Source of the DNA: Oscillospiraceae bacterium
Lineage (GTDB): Bacteria > Bacillota > Clostridia > Oscillospirales > Acutalibacteraceae
Length of the DNA: 64,000 nucleotides
Assembly (NCBI GenBank): GCA_031262985.1
Contig: JAISGQ010000002.1
Location: 28,155-92,154 of the forward strand
Direction: 5' to 3'
A program made the position numbers and the translations under genes. The notes under the pieces were generated by a model. The model did no database searches and was not told the origin of the DNA. It worked only from the letters and a program-made list of their open reading frames with translations. Positions 1 through 9,360 of this stretch are shown here, one piece after another (positions within the stretch are counted from its first letter, which is position 1; the number at the start of each line of letters is the position of its first letter).

Positions 1-821
1 TCTACCGCTCCGGCTCTATCCACATCGGTGTCGAATATTACCCCCAAGTCGCTTTCGGAGGAGATAACCGCGCGTGTAATCGCCGCCATTGCCTCCTTAT
101 CCTCGGGGTTCGGGATGTGGTTCGGGAACATTCCGTCAGGCTCGAGAAAGTAGCTCCCCGACACGTCCGCGCCTAGAGGGCTTAGTACTTTCCCCGCGTA
201 GAAGCCGCCCGCGCCGTTTCCCGCGTCCACGGCAATCTTGAAGCCGGAGAGCGGTTTGTGGTAATCGGCGGCGTTTACCTCCCGCTTGATAAGCTCGCGC
301 AGACGCTCGGAGTACTTGTCCATGTAGTTGATTGGGACGCACTCGCCTCCGCCTACTGCGGGAGGGGTCTCCCCTCTGTCGCAGCGAGAGAGTATGTCGG
401 AGATGTCCTCCCCCTCCAAGCCGCCCTCGGGAGTGAAGAATTTCAGCCCGTTTCGGTTGTAGGGGTGGTGGCTCGCGGTTATTTGAATTGCTCCGTCGAG
501 CTTCTCGTCGAGTGTAATCATGAACATCGACGGTGTGGAGGACAGTCCGCTGTCAAGCACGGACGCGCCTGCCTCTGTAATTGAATGTATCGCCGCGGCT
601 TTGATTCTCTTTGCTGAAATTCTGCTGTCGTGACCCACCGCAAGGCGAAGGGAGGCGGGGGATTTGCCTGTCTTTTCCGAAAGCCACAGGAGAAAGCCGC
701 TCACTATGGCGCGGCACACCTCATCGGTGAGGTTGACGTGCTGCCCCTCTACTCCCTCGCTGGCTACGCCCCTTATGTCTGTGCCGCTTTTGAATTTGCC
801 GTAAATGCTGTTGCTGTGCAA
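1..821 (-). CDS. Phosphomannomutase/phosphoglucomutase, N-terminal part (cut by window edge)
   Basis: Alpha-D-phosphohexomutase that would interconvert hexose 1- and 6-phosphates in the cytoplasm for sugar-nucleotide supply. About 273 residues are present. The reading frame shows the phosphoserine loop TASHHPYNRNG near residue 116 and the metal-binding loop DTDVDRAG at the cut end; the family consensus is DGDxDR, so the Thr is a common variant. The N-terminal KFKSGTDIRG matches the substrate-loop start of the family. The start is a TTG at 821, chosen because GAGGAGGAAA lies about 6 nt upstream and no ATG fits. The C-terminal half lies outside the window. Whether it prefers mannose or glucose phosphate cannot be told here. 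Confidence 0.88.
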   Translation of the reverse strand, partial: MHSNSIYGKFKSGTDIRGVASEGVEGQHVNLTDEVCRAIVSGFLLWLSEKTGKSPASLRLAVGHDSRISAKRIKAAAIHSITEAGASVLDSGLSSTPSMFMITLDEKLDGAIQITASHHPYNRNGLKFFTPEGGLEGEDISDILSRCDRGETPPAVGGGECVPINYMDKYSERLRELIKREVNAADYHKPLSGFKIAVDAGNGAGGFYAGKVLSPLGADVSGSYFLEPDGMFPNHIPNPEDKEAMAAITRAVISSESDLGVIFDTDVDRAGAV

Positions 822-860
822 AATATTTCCTCCTCATTTGATGTTATGTAGTATATAGGT

Positions 861-887
861 GCGGGAGGCGCATTATGCCGCTTCCGC
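861..887. terminator. GC-rich stem-loop between lipoprotein and mutase genes
   Basis: GCGGGAGGCGCA and TGCCGCTTCCGC form an imperfect hairpin with a 3-nt loop, downstream of the last lipoprotein gene on the minus strand. There is no clear T-run, so termination is plausible but not certain. Confidence 0.35.
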
Positions 888-924
888 ATTTATTGCTCTG
901 AAACAACACCAATTCCCATCTATA

Positions 925-1293
925 TTATTGACGCCCGTGTTCCCATAAAACCTCACCGGAAGAATTGTAGCCGCTATGAATTCTAAAAACAATGCCATCT
1001 CGATCCACCTTAACATAATAAACATCGCCTTTTATATCTTTTACTATTACATCCATACTTCCATCTATACTACTACTTTCAATTCGAATTTCTGCAATTT
1101 GTTTTCCTCCTGCCCTATCAAGTTTTCTCGCAAAGGCTCTGCATTTATACTCATCAAAACCTGCTTCTCTGCCAATGTCATACAGAATTATCTTTGTGTT
1201 TCTCTCAAGAGTAACCGGATCGGGTTCTTCTTCACATGAAGCGAAAGCAAATATAAGTAAAAGGACACACACTGACATAATAAGTTTTTTCAT
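925..1293 (-). CDS. Small lipoprotein, tandem paralog 1
   Basis: Unrecognised 122-residue protein. Residues 1-20 form a lipoprotein signal (MKKLIM, hydrophobic core, FASC with the lipid-bearing Cys20), so it should sit on the outer face of the membrane. The mature part is about 100 residues, with a conserved IKGDVYYVKVD strand-like segment and a C-terminal EILW/EVLW-x2-G tail shared by its two neighbours. An AGAGAGGAGCTTGTATT leader identical to that of its paralogs precedes the ATG. It is the most downstream member of a tandem family. The function is unknown; the secreted DUF-like architecture suggests envelope or peptide-binding work only by analogy. Confidence 0.8.
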   Translation of the reverse strand: MKKLIMSVCVLLLIFAFASCEEEPDPVTLERNTKIILYDIGREAGFDEYKCRAFARKLDRAGGKQIAEIRIESSSIDGSMDVIVKDIKGDVYYVKVDRDGIVFRIHSGYNSSGEVLWEHGRQ

Positions 1294-1311
1294 AATACAA
1301 GCTCCTCTCTC

Positions 1312-1680
1312 TTATTGAAAACCTTCTTGCCATAAAATTTCACCACGGCGATTATCTTTGTAAATTCTAAAAACAGATTTATACTCATTTGCTATGACGT
1401 AATAAACATCCCCCTTGATATCTTTTACTATTACATCAACACTTCCATTCACACTACTACGTTCAACTCGAATTTCTGCAATTTGTTCCCCCCCTGCCAG
1501 ATCAAACTTTCTCGCAAAGGCTTTGCAATCATCCTCATCAAAACCTGCTTCTCTGCCAATGTCATACAGAATTATCTTTGTGTTTCTCTCAAGAGTAACC
1601 AAGTCGGGTTCTTCTTCCGCACATGAAGCGAAAGCAAAGATAAGTAAAAAGATACACACCGACATAATAAGTTTTTTCAT
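1312..1680 (-). CDS. Small lipoprotein, tandem paralog 2
   Basis: 122 residues, closely related over its full length to the gene downstream: an almost identical signal peptide ending FASC at residue 20, then LERNTKIILYDIGREAGFDE, a KFDLAGGEQIAEIRVE segment and the GDVYYV core. It is separated from both neighbours by the same 18-nt spacer with the GAGGAGCTT ribosome site, so the repeat unit is gene plus leader. Differences cluster in the mature domain, including charged and aromatic positions before the C-terminal GEILWQEGFQ. No enzyme motif is visible. Confidence 0.8.
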   Translation of the reverse strand: MKKLIMSVCIFLLIFAFASCAEEEPDLVTLERNTKIILYDIGREAGFDEDDCKAFARKFDLAGGEQIAEIRVERSSVNGSVDVIVKDIKGDVYYVIANEYKSVFRIYKDNRRGEILWQEGFQ

Positions 1681-1698
1681 AATACAAGCTCCTCTCTC

Positions 1699-2082
1699 TT
1701 ATTGAAAACCTCTGTGCCACAAAATTTCTCCATCACGATTATCTTTGTGAATTCTAAAAACAAGATCATCTTTATCCACCTTTACGTAATAAACATCGCC
1801 CTTTATATCCTTGACTGTTGCATCAAAACTTCCATTCGATTTGAGAACTACTATCTCAATTTCAGCGATTTCCTTGCATCCTGCCATATCAATATACTCG
1901 GAAAAATACTTACATCTGTTCCAATCAAAGCCTACAGCATCGCCAATAGTGTCATGAACTATTACCGTATTAATTTGAATCGTTACTGTATCCGGCTTCC
2001 TTGGTGGTTCTTCTTTTCTCTCGCATGAAGCAAAACCAAAGATAAGCAAAATTACACACACCGACATAATAAGTTTTTTCAT
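1699..2082 (-). CDS. Small lipoprotein, tandem paralog 3 (first in the array)
   Basis: 127 residues. The signal and Cys20 match paralogs 1 and 2, but the mature N-terminus has an insertion of charged and proline residues (RKEEPPRKPD), and the body is more divergent (TIGDAVGFDWNRCKYFSEYI). The C-terminus GEILWHRGFQ is the same as in the broken fourth copy upstream. The gene is transcribed first if the three genes form one unit. The function is unknown. The divergence pattern suggests that paralogs 1 and 2 arose in the most recent duplication. Confidence 0.8.
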   Translation of the reverse strand: MKKLIMSVCVILLIFGFASCERKEEPPRKPDTVTIQINTVIVHDTIGDAVGFDWNRCKYFSEYIDMAGCKEIAEIEIVVLKSNGSFDATVKDIKGDVYYVKVDKDDLVFRIHKDNRDGEILWHRGFQ

Positions 2083-2099
2083 AATACAAGCTCCTCTCT

Positions 2100-2190
2100 C
2101 TTATTGAAAACCTCTGTGCCACAAAATTTCACCGTTGCGATTATTTTTTGAATTCTCAGGACAGAACCATATTTATCCTCTCCTGTGCCT
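2100..2190 (-). pseudogene. Remnant of a fourth lipoprotein paralog
   Basis: The minus strand encodes the family's C-terminal end NRNGEILWHRGFQ followed by TAA and the standard spacer before paralog 3. Upstream of it, one frame over, lies DKYGSVLRIQK, which matches the paralogs' KSVFRIYKDN segment. The frames are split by one missing base in an A-run near 2145. No signal peptide or start remains. Upstream sequence is AT-rich and non-coding, so this is a decayed copy and not a gene. Confidence 0.7.
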
Positions 2191-2460
2191 ATAATTATAG
2201 CGGCTTTCCACTCATAACACAATACGCAATATGCAGTAAGCAATATGCCGTTTTTCTACTCTATTCAACTATATGTATTATTTTTGTAAAAGAACGGCGT
2301 TATATATTGTGTTTTGATTTAGATTATGATATAGTAAATACAGTTAAATTAAATTGCAAATTATGGGTATTTCCCTCTCTTAAAAATATTTTGAAAGGAG
2401 ATATTTTTCCTTTTTCAGGATGTATCCCCCGCTGACTAAGGATTAATTTTATAGGCTGTA
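2191..2460. other. AT-rich intergenic region between divergent units
   Basis: About 270 bp with no credible gene. It should hold the promoters for the lipoprotein array (minus) and the nuclease pair (plus). Short ATATTGC-like repeats occur around 2220-2250. A weak minus-strand pair TTGAAT/TATTGC near 2250-2270 is possible but not convincing. Confidence 0.4.
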
Positions 2461-3591
2461 ATGAAAACTGTTAAGATTCTTCATACAGGAGATTTTCACC
2501 TCGGTTCGCTGTTCACCTCCACTCCTCAGGTAGCTAACCGCAGGAAAATAGATCAGCTCACTGTTTTCAAAAACATAATTGAGCTTACGGATAAGCAGAA
2601 AACTGAGGTTCTGCTTATCGCGGGCGACTTGTTCGACTCCATCAAGGTTGAGAGCGACCTCCTCACCGAGGTCAAGGAGATATTCGCCCTGTGCGACGCT
2701 GAGATTTTCATCTCCCCCGGCAACCACGACCCCGCCACTCACGACTCCTACTACCTCACCGAGGAGTGGCCGGAAAATGTGCATATATTTAAGTCCGCCC
2801 TCGAATGTATTGAGTTGCCGGAAAAGAATGTGTGCATATGGGGAGCGGCATTTGAGCGGCGTTTCCAGCTCGAGTCGCTGCTGACAGATGTCACCCTCGA
2901 TTCCTCCAAAATCAACATTCTCGTAATGCACGGGGAGCTTATAAACTCCGCGAATGAGGAGAGCCACTACAACCCGATTCTCCGCGAGAAGCTGCTGTCG
3001 GCGGGCTTTGAGTACGCCGCCTTAGGTCACAAACACACCGCCGCGCTCTTTAAAAACGGCGAGGAGCAGTACGCCTACTGCGGAGTTCCTGAAGGACGCG
3101 GATTTGACGAGCAGGGCGTTTGCGGCGTGTACTCAGGCAATGTGTCGAAGAATTTCGCCTATATGGAGTTTATTCCGACCTCCACCCGAAAATATCTTTC
3201 CGATACTGTAGATGTGTCGGGCTGTTCCTCTGTCAACGAGTTCTCCACAGCTATCCTCACTCTGCTCAAGACGCGCCACGGTGAGGATTTCGCGGACAAT
3301 CTCTACGACCTGACGCTTCAGGGAGGACTGCCTGAGGGCGTGATGATTGACGGACCGCTCCTCACCGCAAGCCTGTCTGAAAAGCTTCATTTTGTGAGGA
3401 TTACCGACACGACCTCCACTGAGCTTGATATTGACCTGCTGGTTCGCGATACCTCGCTCAAGGGTGCGTTCGCGCGGACAATCTCCAGCCGTATGCAAAA
3501 GGACGAAAAGAACAGAGATAAATATCTCCGCGCGTTGCTGTTTGGTATCAGAGCATTTGACGGTGAGGTGAAAATAAATGAGGATAATTGA
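2461..3591 (+). CDS. DNA repair metallophosphoesterase (SbcD/YhaO-like)
   Basis: Calcineurin-type two-metal phosphoesterase of 376 residues, the nuclease half of an SbcCD/Mre11-Rad50-like pair acting on DNA ends or hairpins. The metal ligands are visible in order: DFHLG (about residue 11), GDLFD (about 55), GNHD (about 86), H of MHGEL (about 160) and GHKH (about 188). The C-terminal domain would cap the active site and contact the ATPase partner. The next gene begins 14 bp before this stop, so the two are translationally coupled. The ribosome site is weak (AAGGATTAA lies 16 nt away). YhaO of Bacillus is the closest architecture I can name; the exact orthology is an inference. Confidence 0.85.
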   Translation: MKTVKILHTGDFHLGSLFTSTPQVANRRKIDQLTVFKNIIELTDKQKTEVLLIAGDLFDSIKVESDLLTEVKEIFALCDAEIFISPGNHDPATHDSYYLTEEWPENVHIFKSALECIELPEKNVCIWGAAFERRFQLESLLTDVTLDSSKINILVMHGELINSANEESHYNPILREKLLSAGFEYAALGHKHTAALFKNGEEQYAYCGVPEGRGFDEQGVCGVYSGNVSKNFAYMEFIPTSTRKYLSDTVDVSGCSSVNEFSTAILTLLKTRHGEDFADNLYDLTLQGGLPEGVMIDGPLLTASLSEKLHFVRITDTTSTELDIDLLVRDTSLKGAFARTISSRMQKDEKNRDKYLRALLFGIRAFDGEVKINEDN

Positions 3592-5962
3592 GATTTACAT
3601 AAAGAATTTCGGCAAGCTAAGCGACTTTAAGATTATCCCCGGCAACGGAGTTAATATAATTTTCGGAGAGAACGAGTCTGGCAAATCCACTGTCATGGCG
3701 TTTTTCAAGTCCATGCTCTATGGACTTGGAAAGGGAGACGCGCGAAAGAAATACCTGCCGTGGAGCGGAGCTGTAGCCTCGGGTATTCTCACTCTCGAAT
3801 GTGACGGAAAGCTGTACTCCCTCTCGCGTGTGTTTGGCACGACAAAGGCTCTCGACAAGGTGGAGCTTTGGTGCAAGACTACGGGGGAGCAGGTCTCCCT
3901 GTCGGATAAGACTGAACCAGGTGAGTTCCTGCTCGGCATAAATGAGATGTCGTTTGTCAACTCCGTATTTATCGGTCAGCTAAGCCCCGAAATCACGGGG
4001 AGCAACGACGAGATTCTGGCAAGGATGCTCAATCTCGCCTCCACAGGAGATGAAAGTGCCTCCCGCACGGAGATTGAGGGGCGTCTGACTGAGGCGTCGG
4101 CTGGTATTCACTCCAAACGCGCCAATGCCATACTCCCGAAGCTCGAGGCGGAACGCTCCAAACTGCTTGAGGAGCGGCTGGTTGTGGTCGATAAGATAAA
4201 AGCGGTGGAAACTCTCCGCAACGAGATTGCGGAGATTACCGCCGAACGCGCCGATTTGAGCGGCAAGATAGAAAAACTCGGTGAGATTGAATCGGTTATC
4301 GTGAGCAGGAAACGCCTCGCGGAGCTTGAAAAGCTCAAGGAGGCGAAGTCCTCCCTCGACGCTACGGAGGCGAAATTCCGGCAGATTGACGAGACTATGT
4401 ACGGCGACGGGCAGTCGGTGGACGGAGAATTTATAGACAAGCTCAGAGAACTCCTCGAGGGCTGCAACGCGCAGGATAACGTCATTAAGGTAAAGTCGGA
4501 GCAGCTGAGCAGCTCGGTGAGCAAGCTCGATTCGGTTGACCGCTCGAAGAAGCATATGTGGAAAATCATCAGGGAGCATGAGGACAAAATCACCCTCTCC
4601 CTTGAGGATTTTGAGGAGCTGGAGCAGGAGAAGCACGAGCTTGAACGCGCCTTGGAGGAGAGGAAAAACGATTCACTCGAATCGCAGATTAAGCCGTCCT
4701 CCATTATTATCGCCACGCTCGTTACCATGGCTGTGTTTATACTCCTCGGGATTGTCGTTCCCTCCGTCATCTTCTACATACTCGCCGCGGTAGTCGGAAT
4801 AGGCGTGGGTGTGTACTTCTATATGTCGATGAGCGGAAAAATCGCGAAGCCTCAGTTCCCCGAGGAGGAGAAACTGGCGGACGTACACGACGAAATACGA
4901 AACCTCAACCGCTCCTCGAGATGGATTCTCGACGATGTGGGAGTTCCCTCTCTCGCCGCGTTGCGTACTGAGGTGGACAACATGAACCGAACTGCCGACC
5001 TGATGGTCACGAATACGGAGAGGAAGGAAACTCTGACTAAGGAGTTGGAGGAGCTTCAAACGGAATTTGAGGCGCTCAAAGAGAACCTCCTCTCCCTGCT
5101 CCGCCCGTTCTTCGAAGATGTTACATACGCAAAGGCGGTCTCCATAATCACAAGGCTCGACAAGCTCCAGCGCGAACACGCCGTTCTGAAGGTGCGGCTC
5201 GAGGCGGAGCAGTCCGCCTTCGCACTCGCTCTGGGCGAACGCGACTACGACGCTCTGTTGACTGAGGAGGAGGAGCTACGCGCCTCGGCAGAGAGCCAGC
5301 CTCAGCTCCCCGATATGGAGCTGTCCGCTGTTGACGGAAAGAAGAAGGAGCTTGAGGCACTCCTTGAGGACGCCTCCACCAAGCTGACGAAGAAGGAGAC
5401 GGAGCTTGAAATAGGCGGCACAAATCCGCAGGATGTGGAGGTCTACAACGAGAAAATCAAGCTGCTCAAAGCGCGGATTACTCACTACGAATTTGAGTAC
5501 GACGCGTTGCAGGAGGCTATCTCCGCGCTGGGCGAGGCGTTTGAGACTATGCAGCGCGATTTCGGACCGATAATCAACTTCAAGGCGGGAAAGATTCTCG
5601 ACCAGCTGACAGGAGGAAAGTATCCTTCCGTCTTTGTCAGTGAGCGGCTTATCCCTTCCGTGTCGGAGTCGCCCACAAGCTCTAATATACGCAGTTGTGC
5701 CTCCCTCAGCCTCGGCACTAACGACCAGATTTACCTCGCCATGCGGCTTGCTATAGCGACTATTCTGTCGGAGGAGCCGCTCCCCGTTCTCCTCGACGAT
5801 GCGTTCGCACAGTACGACGACAAGCGACTGCTCGACGCGCTGTTCTTCATCTCCAAGGAGAGCGGGACGGAGATTGGACAGGCGATGATTTTCACCTGCC
5901 ACAAGCGTGTCGCGGAGGCGGCGGCTGAGATTGGCGTGACTAATGCTGTCATTCAGATGTAG
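3578..5962 (+). CDS. SbcC/YhaN-like AAA ATPase with coiled coils
   Basis: 794-residue partner of the upstream nuclease. An N-terminal ATPase half carries Walker A GENESGKST (about residues 30-38). Long charged coiled coils span about residues 170-670, interrupted by two adjacent hydrophobic segments near 370-415, which is unusual for SbcC and typical of YhaN-type proteins. The C-terminal half has the ABC signature-like LSLGTNDQIYLAMRLA and Walker B PVLLDDAF. It would drive DNA-end processing in complex with the nuclease, possibly at the membrane. The start overlaps the nuclease stop by 14 bp. It ends just before a hairpin terminator. Confidence 0.83.
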   Translation: MRIIEIYIKNFGKLSDFKIIPGNGVNIIFGENESGKSTVMAFFKSMLYGLGKGDARKKYLPWSGAVASGILTLECDGKLYSLSRVFGTTKALDKVELWCKTTGEQVSLSDKTEPGEFLLGINEMSFVNSVFIGQLSPEITGSNDEILARMLNLASTGDESASRTEIEGRLTEASAGIHSKRANAILPKLEAERSKLLEERLVVVDKIKAVETLRNEIAEITAERADLSGKIEKLGEIESVIVSRKRLAELEKLKEAKSSLDATEAKFRQIDETMYGDGQSVDGEFIDKLRELLEGCNAQDNVIKVKSEQLSSSVSKLDSVDRSKKHMWKIIREHEDKITLSLEDFEELEQEKHELERALEERKNDSLESQIKPSSIIIATLVTMAVFILLGIVVPSVIFYILAAVVGIGVGVYFYMSMSGKIAKPQFPEEEKLADVHDEIRNLNRSSRWILDDVGVPSLAALRTEVDNMNRTADLMVTNTERKETLTKELEELQTEFEALKENLLSLLRPFFEDVTYAKAVSIITRLDKLQREHAVLKVRLEAEQSAFALALGERDYDALLTEEEELRASAESQPQLPDMELSAVDGKKKELEALLEDASTKLTKKETELEIGGTNPQDVEVYNEKIKLLKARITHYEFEYDALQEAISALGEAFETMQRDFGPIINFKAGKILDQLTGGKYPSVFVSERLIPSVSESPTSSNIRSCASLSLGTNDQIYLAMRLAIATILSEEPLPVLLDDAFAQYDDKRLLDALFFISKESGTEIGQAMIFTCHKRVAEAAAEIGVTNAVIQM

Positions 5963-5971
5963 TGGAAGATA

Positions 5972-6000
5972 ATGGGCTGTGCCGCAATGGCACAGCCCAT
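5972..6000 (+). terminator. Rho-independent terminator of the nuclease-ATPase operon
   Basis: Perfect 12-bp stem ATGGGCTGTGCC/GGCACAGCCCAT with a GCAAT loop, followed by TTATTTATC, 10 bp after the stop codon. Confidence 0.65.
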
Positions 6001-6003
6001 TTA

Positions 6004-6121
6004 TTTATCATTCATCACTTATCATTCATCATTTTTCATTTAAGCTAAAGTGATACTTTTATCGCCTGCAAAACAGACAATTTCAATGAAGAATGATAAA
6101 TGATGAGTGATGAATGATGAA
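6004..6121. repeat. TGATGAATGATAA-type dispersed palindromic repeat, copy 1
   Basis: Two arms rich in TCATTCATCA / TGATGAATGA face each other across a GC-containing centre. The internal block TTTTCATTTAAGCTAAAG reappears in inverted orientation near 52141-52163. This suggests a small mobile or foldback intergenic element. No coding capacity. Confidence 0.6.
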
Positions 6122-6152
6122 TTTTTTCCTCAATACCCCTGACAAGGAGGAA

Positions 6153-6755
6153 TTACCCTTCCTCCCCGTCAACCGCCAGCCTGAGAACCTCCCGTATATC
6201 CTCCACTCCCTCGCCCGTCTCGGAGGAGGCGACAACCACCGTCACATCCTGCTCAATATCGAGTGCGGAGAGGCACTGCTCGATTTCCGACAGACTTTCC
6301 TCCCGCTTCGTGGGCTTGAGCTTATCGACCTTTGTCAGCACTATCATGGTCTCCTTCTTCATTTCGGTGAGGTATCGGAGCATAGTCAGGTCGTCCTCAC
6401 TCGGCTTGTGGCGGCTGTCCATGAGCAGTACGGTCAGGCGCAAATCGCGCTCGTCGTTAAAATACCCCTCTATCAGCTCCCGCCAGCGGTTCTTTTCGCT
6501 GTGGCTGACCTTCGCAAAGCCGTAGCCGGGCAGGTCTACAAGCCGCGCACCGCCGATATTGTAGAAGTTGATAGTCGCGGTCTTTCCCGGCTGTGAGCTA
6601 ACTCTCGCCAGCGACTTTCTTTTGAGGATTTTATTTATGAGGGAGGATTTTCCCACGTTCGACCTGCCCGCGAACGCCACCTCCGGCATATCGCATACGG
6701 GGAGCTGATTATAAAGCCCCGCCGCCATCTCAAACTGCGCGTTCTCAAGCTTCAA
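6153..6755 (-). CDS. engB: Ribosome-biogenesis GTPase EngB/YsxC
   Basis: Essential TRAFAC GTPase that helps 50S subunit assembly. 200 residues, normal for the family. G1 is GRSNVGKSS, G3 is DLPGYG, G4 is TKVDKL and G5 is SSETGEG. The start is taken as TTG 6755: GGGAGG sits 8 nt before it, whereas the in-frame GTG at 6764 overlaps that site. The start lies inside the end of lon (11-bp overlap), so the two genes are coupled, an arrangement known in other Firmicutes. Confidence 0.93.
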   Translation of the reverse strand: MKLENAQFEMAAGLYNQLPVCDMPEVAFAGRSNVGKSSLINKILKRKSLARVSSQPGKTATINFYNIGGARLVDLPGYGFAKVSHSEKNRWRELIEGYFNDERDLRLTVLLMDSRHKPSEDDLTMLRYLTEMKKETMIVLTKVDKLKPTKREESLSEIEQCLSALDIEQDVTVVVASSETGEGVEDIREVLRLAVDGEEG

Positions 6756-9180
6756 CCGAAGCACCTCCCGCGCCGCTCGAACGGTTGAGCATATCTACGG
6801 GGAGCATATCTCCCGCCGTCATTTCGCTTGTGCGAGGCATTTCGGTGAGGGCGTTACTGAGAACCTCCTCGATATTTTCAGCCGTCACAAAGGTCACAGC
6901 TCCGCGAACCGCCTCCGACAAGTCGTAGATGTCCGGTTCGTTGTCAATGGGAATTATGATAGTCGTAACACCTTCCGTAAACGCCGCCATGGTCTTTTCG
7001 CGAAGCCCTCCTATGGGGAGAACTCGCCCGAGGAGAGTTATCTCCCCCGTCATGGCTACGTCCTGCCGAACGGGTATTCCCGTAACAGCGGAGAGGATGG
7101 CAGTAGTCATAGTGATACCTGCGGACGGACCGTCCTTCGGCACTGCTCCCTCAGGTGCGTGGATGTGTATGTCGTTTTCCTCGAGTATTTTTGTATCAAT
7201 AGAATGTTTTTCGGCGTATCGCTTTACTACGCTAATGGCAATTCTCGCCGACTCCTTCATGACGTCGCCCAGCGAGCCTGTCAGCACAAGATTTCCGCTA
7301 CCCTTGATGAGAGCCACCTCAATTTCAAGGATTTCGCCGCCGACAGAAGTCCACGCAAGCCCCTTGACTACACCGGGGAGCTGCTGCTTCTGCGTCTTGC
7401 TCCGCTTGTACTTCGCCACTCCCAGATACTCGATCAAATCCTCAGGCTTGATTACTACCCGTTTGGTCTTTTCCTCGACTATTTTCCTCGCGCTCTTTCT
7501 CATTATCTTTGCAAGCCGTCTCTCGAGAGTACGCACGCCCGCCTCCCTCGTGTAGTCGGAGATGACCGCGGAGAGTGCCGCGTCCTGTATTCTCAGCGTG
7601 TTTCCGCTCAGTCCGCAAAGCTTCATCTGCTTCGGGAGGAGGTGTCGTCTCGCGATAACCAGCTTCTCCTCCGCGGTGTAGCTCTGCATATGGAAAATAT
7701 CCATTCTGTCCAAAAGCGGCGCGGGTATCTGCGTGTAGTTGTTGGCTGTGGTGATAAACAGCACCTTCGATAGGTCAAACGGCACTTCCACATAGTGGTC
7801 GGTGAAGGCGTTGTTCTGCTCGGAGTCGAGTACCTCCAAGAGTGCGGAGGCGGGGTCGCCCTTTATGTCGCTGCCCATTTTGTCTACCTCATCGAGCAGG
7901 ATTAGGGGATTTTTAGTACCCGCCGTCTTTAACGCAGTGATAATTCGTCCTGCCATTGCGCCTATATATGTTTTTCTGTGACCTCGTATATCCGCCTCGT
8001 CACGCACTCCGCCCAGCGACACACGCACATATTTCCTGCCGAGTGCCTCTGCTATCGACCGCGCGATGGAGGTCTTTCCGATACCGGGAGGACCTGCAAG
8101 GCAGATTATCTGCCCCTTCATCTCAGGCGCGAGTTTCATAACCGCAACCATGTCGATTATACGCTCCTTGACATCCTCCATGCCGTAGTGGTCTCTGTCG
8201 AGGATTTTTGCTGTCTTGTGAGTATCAAAAACCTGCGGCGACTCCGCGTCCCACGGCAGTGAGAGGCAGAACTCGAGGTAGCTTCTCGAAACTGTCGCCT
8301 CGTGGGAGTGGGGCGGCATTTTCAGCAGCTTGTCGCACTCGCCCAAGAGGTGCTTTTCGGTGTCCTCGGGCAGCATGAGCGACAGTATATGCTCGCGGAA
8401 TTTTTCCGCGTCGCTTCTGTTGCTCTCGCCTTCTCCCAGCTCGTTTGTTATCGCCTTCATTCTCTCGCGCAGGTAATATTCGCGCTGATTCTTCTCCATG
8501 CTCTCCTGCACCTTCGCGCTGATTTCGCCCTCAATTTTGGAGAAGCTCGCCTCCGTTTTGAGGAAGGAGAACAGCTTCGCCATGCGCTGCATATGGTCAA
8601 GCTCTGCGAGCAGCTCCTTCTTATAGGAAAATTTGAGGATGAGGCGGTCGGCGGCAAAATCCGCCATCGCGCCTATATCGCGAATGGATTTGAGTACTAC
8701 CATGTCGGTATCGCGGAACTTTCTCCTCGCGAGGTAGTCCTTCATGGAGCTAAGCTCCTCGAAAAACAGCGTTCGTGCGGCTGTTGTCTCCTCCCCACTG
8801 CCGAGCGGAGTTTCGTCGGGTATTTCGATTTTAGTGAAGGGTAGCCCGTTTATCATCACGCAGTCGAGGGCGACAGCGCGTGACATCTCCGAAACGCTTA
8901 TGGAGATATAATTTTCGTTTTCCGATACTACCTTGTCGAGTTCTATATACACTCCGACAGTATCGTTAAATGCAGATATAGGCTCTTGCAGCTCCTCCGC
9001 TCCGGCTACGGGCATGAGGAACATAGCCTTGCCGAACAATTTGTCCGCCGACGCGAACTCCTTGGGGACGAAGAAGGGGATATCCTGCGCCGCTCCCTTT
9101 TCGATTTTGATTATCTTTAGGGGGAAGGGGACTATGTTGGCAAGCGGAATTATCGGTATATACTGTAAATTGAAGGTCAT
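6745..9180 (-). CDS. lon: ATP-dependent Lon protease
   Basis: 811-residue cytoplasmic AAA+ serine protease that degrades damaged and regulatory proteins. In order: the N-terminal substrate domain ([18 protein letters not shown]), a coiled-coil linker, Walker [10 protein letters not shown] (about residue 364), Walker [10 protein letters not shown], then the protease domain with catalytic Ser in KDGPSAG and Lys in LREKTMAA. Length is typical. It follows clpX on the same strand but has its own extended -10 upstream (9225-9233). Its stop overlaps engB. No HAIR or CtsR-type operator was recognised. Confidence 0.95.
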   Translation of the reverse strand: MTFNLQYIPIIPLANIVPFPLKIIKIEKGAAQDIPFFVPKEFASADKLFGKAMFLMPVAGAEELQEPISAFNDTVGVYIELDKVVSENENYISISVSEMSRAVALDCVMINGLPFTKIEIPDETPLGSGEETTAARTLFFEELSSMKDYLARRKFRDTDMVVLKSIRDIGAMADFAADRLILKFSYKKELLAELDHMQRMAKLFSFLKTEASFSKIEGEISAKVQESMEKNQREYYLRERMKAITNELGEGESNRSDAEKFREHILSLMLPEDTEKHLLGECDKLLKMPPHSHEATVSRSYLEFCLSLPWDAESPQVFDTHKTAKILDRDHYGMEDVKERIIDMVAVMKLAPEMKGQIICLAGPPGIGKTSIARSIAEALGRKYVRVSLGGVRDEADIRGHRKTYIGAMAGRIITALKTAGTKNPLILLDEVDKMGSDIKGDPASALLEVLDSEQNNAFTDHYVEVPFDLSKVLFITTANNYTQIPAPLLDRMDIFHMQSYTAEEKLVIARRHLLPKQMKLCGLSGNTLRIQDAALSAVISDYTREAGVRTLERRLAKIMRKSARKIVEEKTKRVVIKPEDLIEYLGVAKYKRSKTQKQQLPGVVKGLAWTSVGGEILEIEVALIKGSGNLVLTGSLGDVMKESARIAISVVKRYAEKHSIDTKILEENDIHIHAPEGAVPKDGPSAGITMTTAILSAVTGIPVRQDVAMTGEITLLGRVLPIGGLREKTMAAFTEGVTTIIIPIDNEPDIYDLSEAVRGAVTFVTAENIEEVLSNALTEMPRTSEMTAGDMLPVDMLNRSSGAGGASVEA

Positions 9181-9224
9181 GGTAAACGCTCCTTTCGGTG
9201 AGGTCTGTATCTGTTATCGTATAT

Positions 9225-9233
9225 ATTATAGCA
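9225..9233 (-). promoter_or_regulatory. Extended -10 promoter for lon
   Basis: On the minus strand TGCTATAAT forms an extended -10 about 45 nt before the lon start. The -35 is poor. A stem-loop AGAGTTT/AAACTCT lies just upstream (about 9271-9289). Confidence 0.45.
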
Positions 9234-9308
9234 AATATGCTGTGATTTCTGTGTTGTATAATCACCGTAGAGTTTCTTGTAAACTCTATTTTCATTTTCT
9301 TTCCAAGT

Positions 9309-9336
9309 AAAGCGGAGTGGTTTCCCTCTCCGCTTT
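9309..9336. terminator. Hairpin after clpX
   Basis: AAAGCGGAG/CTCCGCTTT, a perfect 9-bp stem with a 10-nt loop, 25 bp after the clpX stop. The T-tail is poor on the minus strand, so it may be a weak terminator or an mRNA end stabiliser. Confidence 0.45.
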
Positions 9337-9360
9337 ATTTCTTCTCCCGCCCGAAGCCCG

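Noticed and set aside
258..851. Plus-strand frames opposite the mutase
   Set aside because: They are antisense shadows of the mutase frame, which shows family motifs.
976..2028. Plus-strand frames opposite the lipoproteins
   Set aside because: They have no ribosome sites and mirror the paralogs' duplicated coding sequence.
9181..9300. CIRCE or CtsR heat-shock operator before lon
   Set aside because: The stem AGAGTTT/AAACTCT does not match either consensus.
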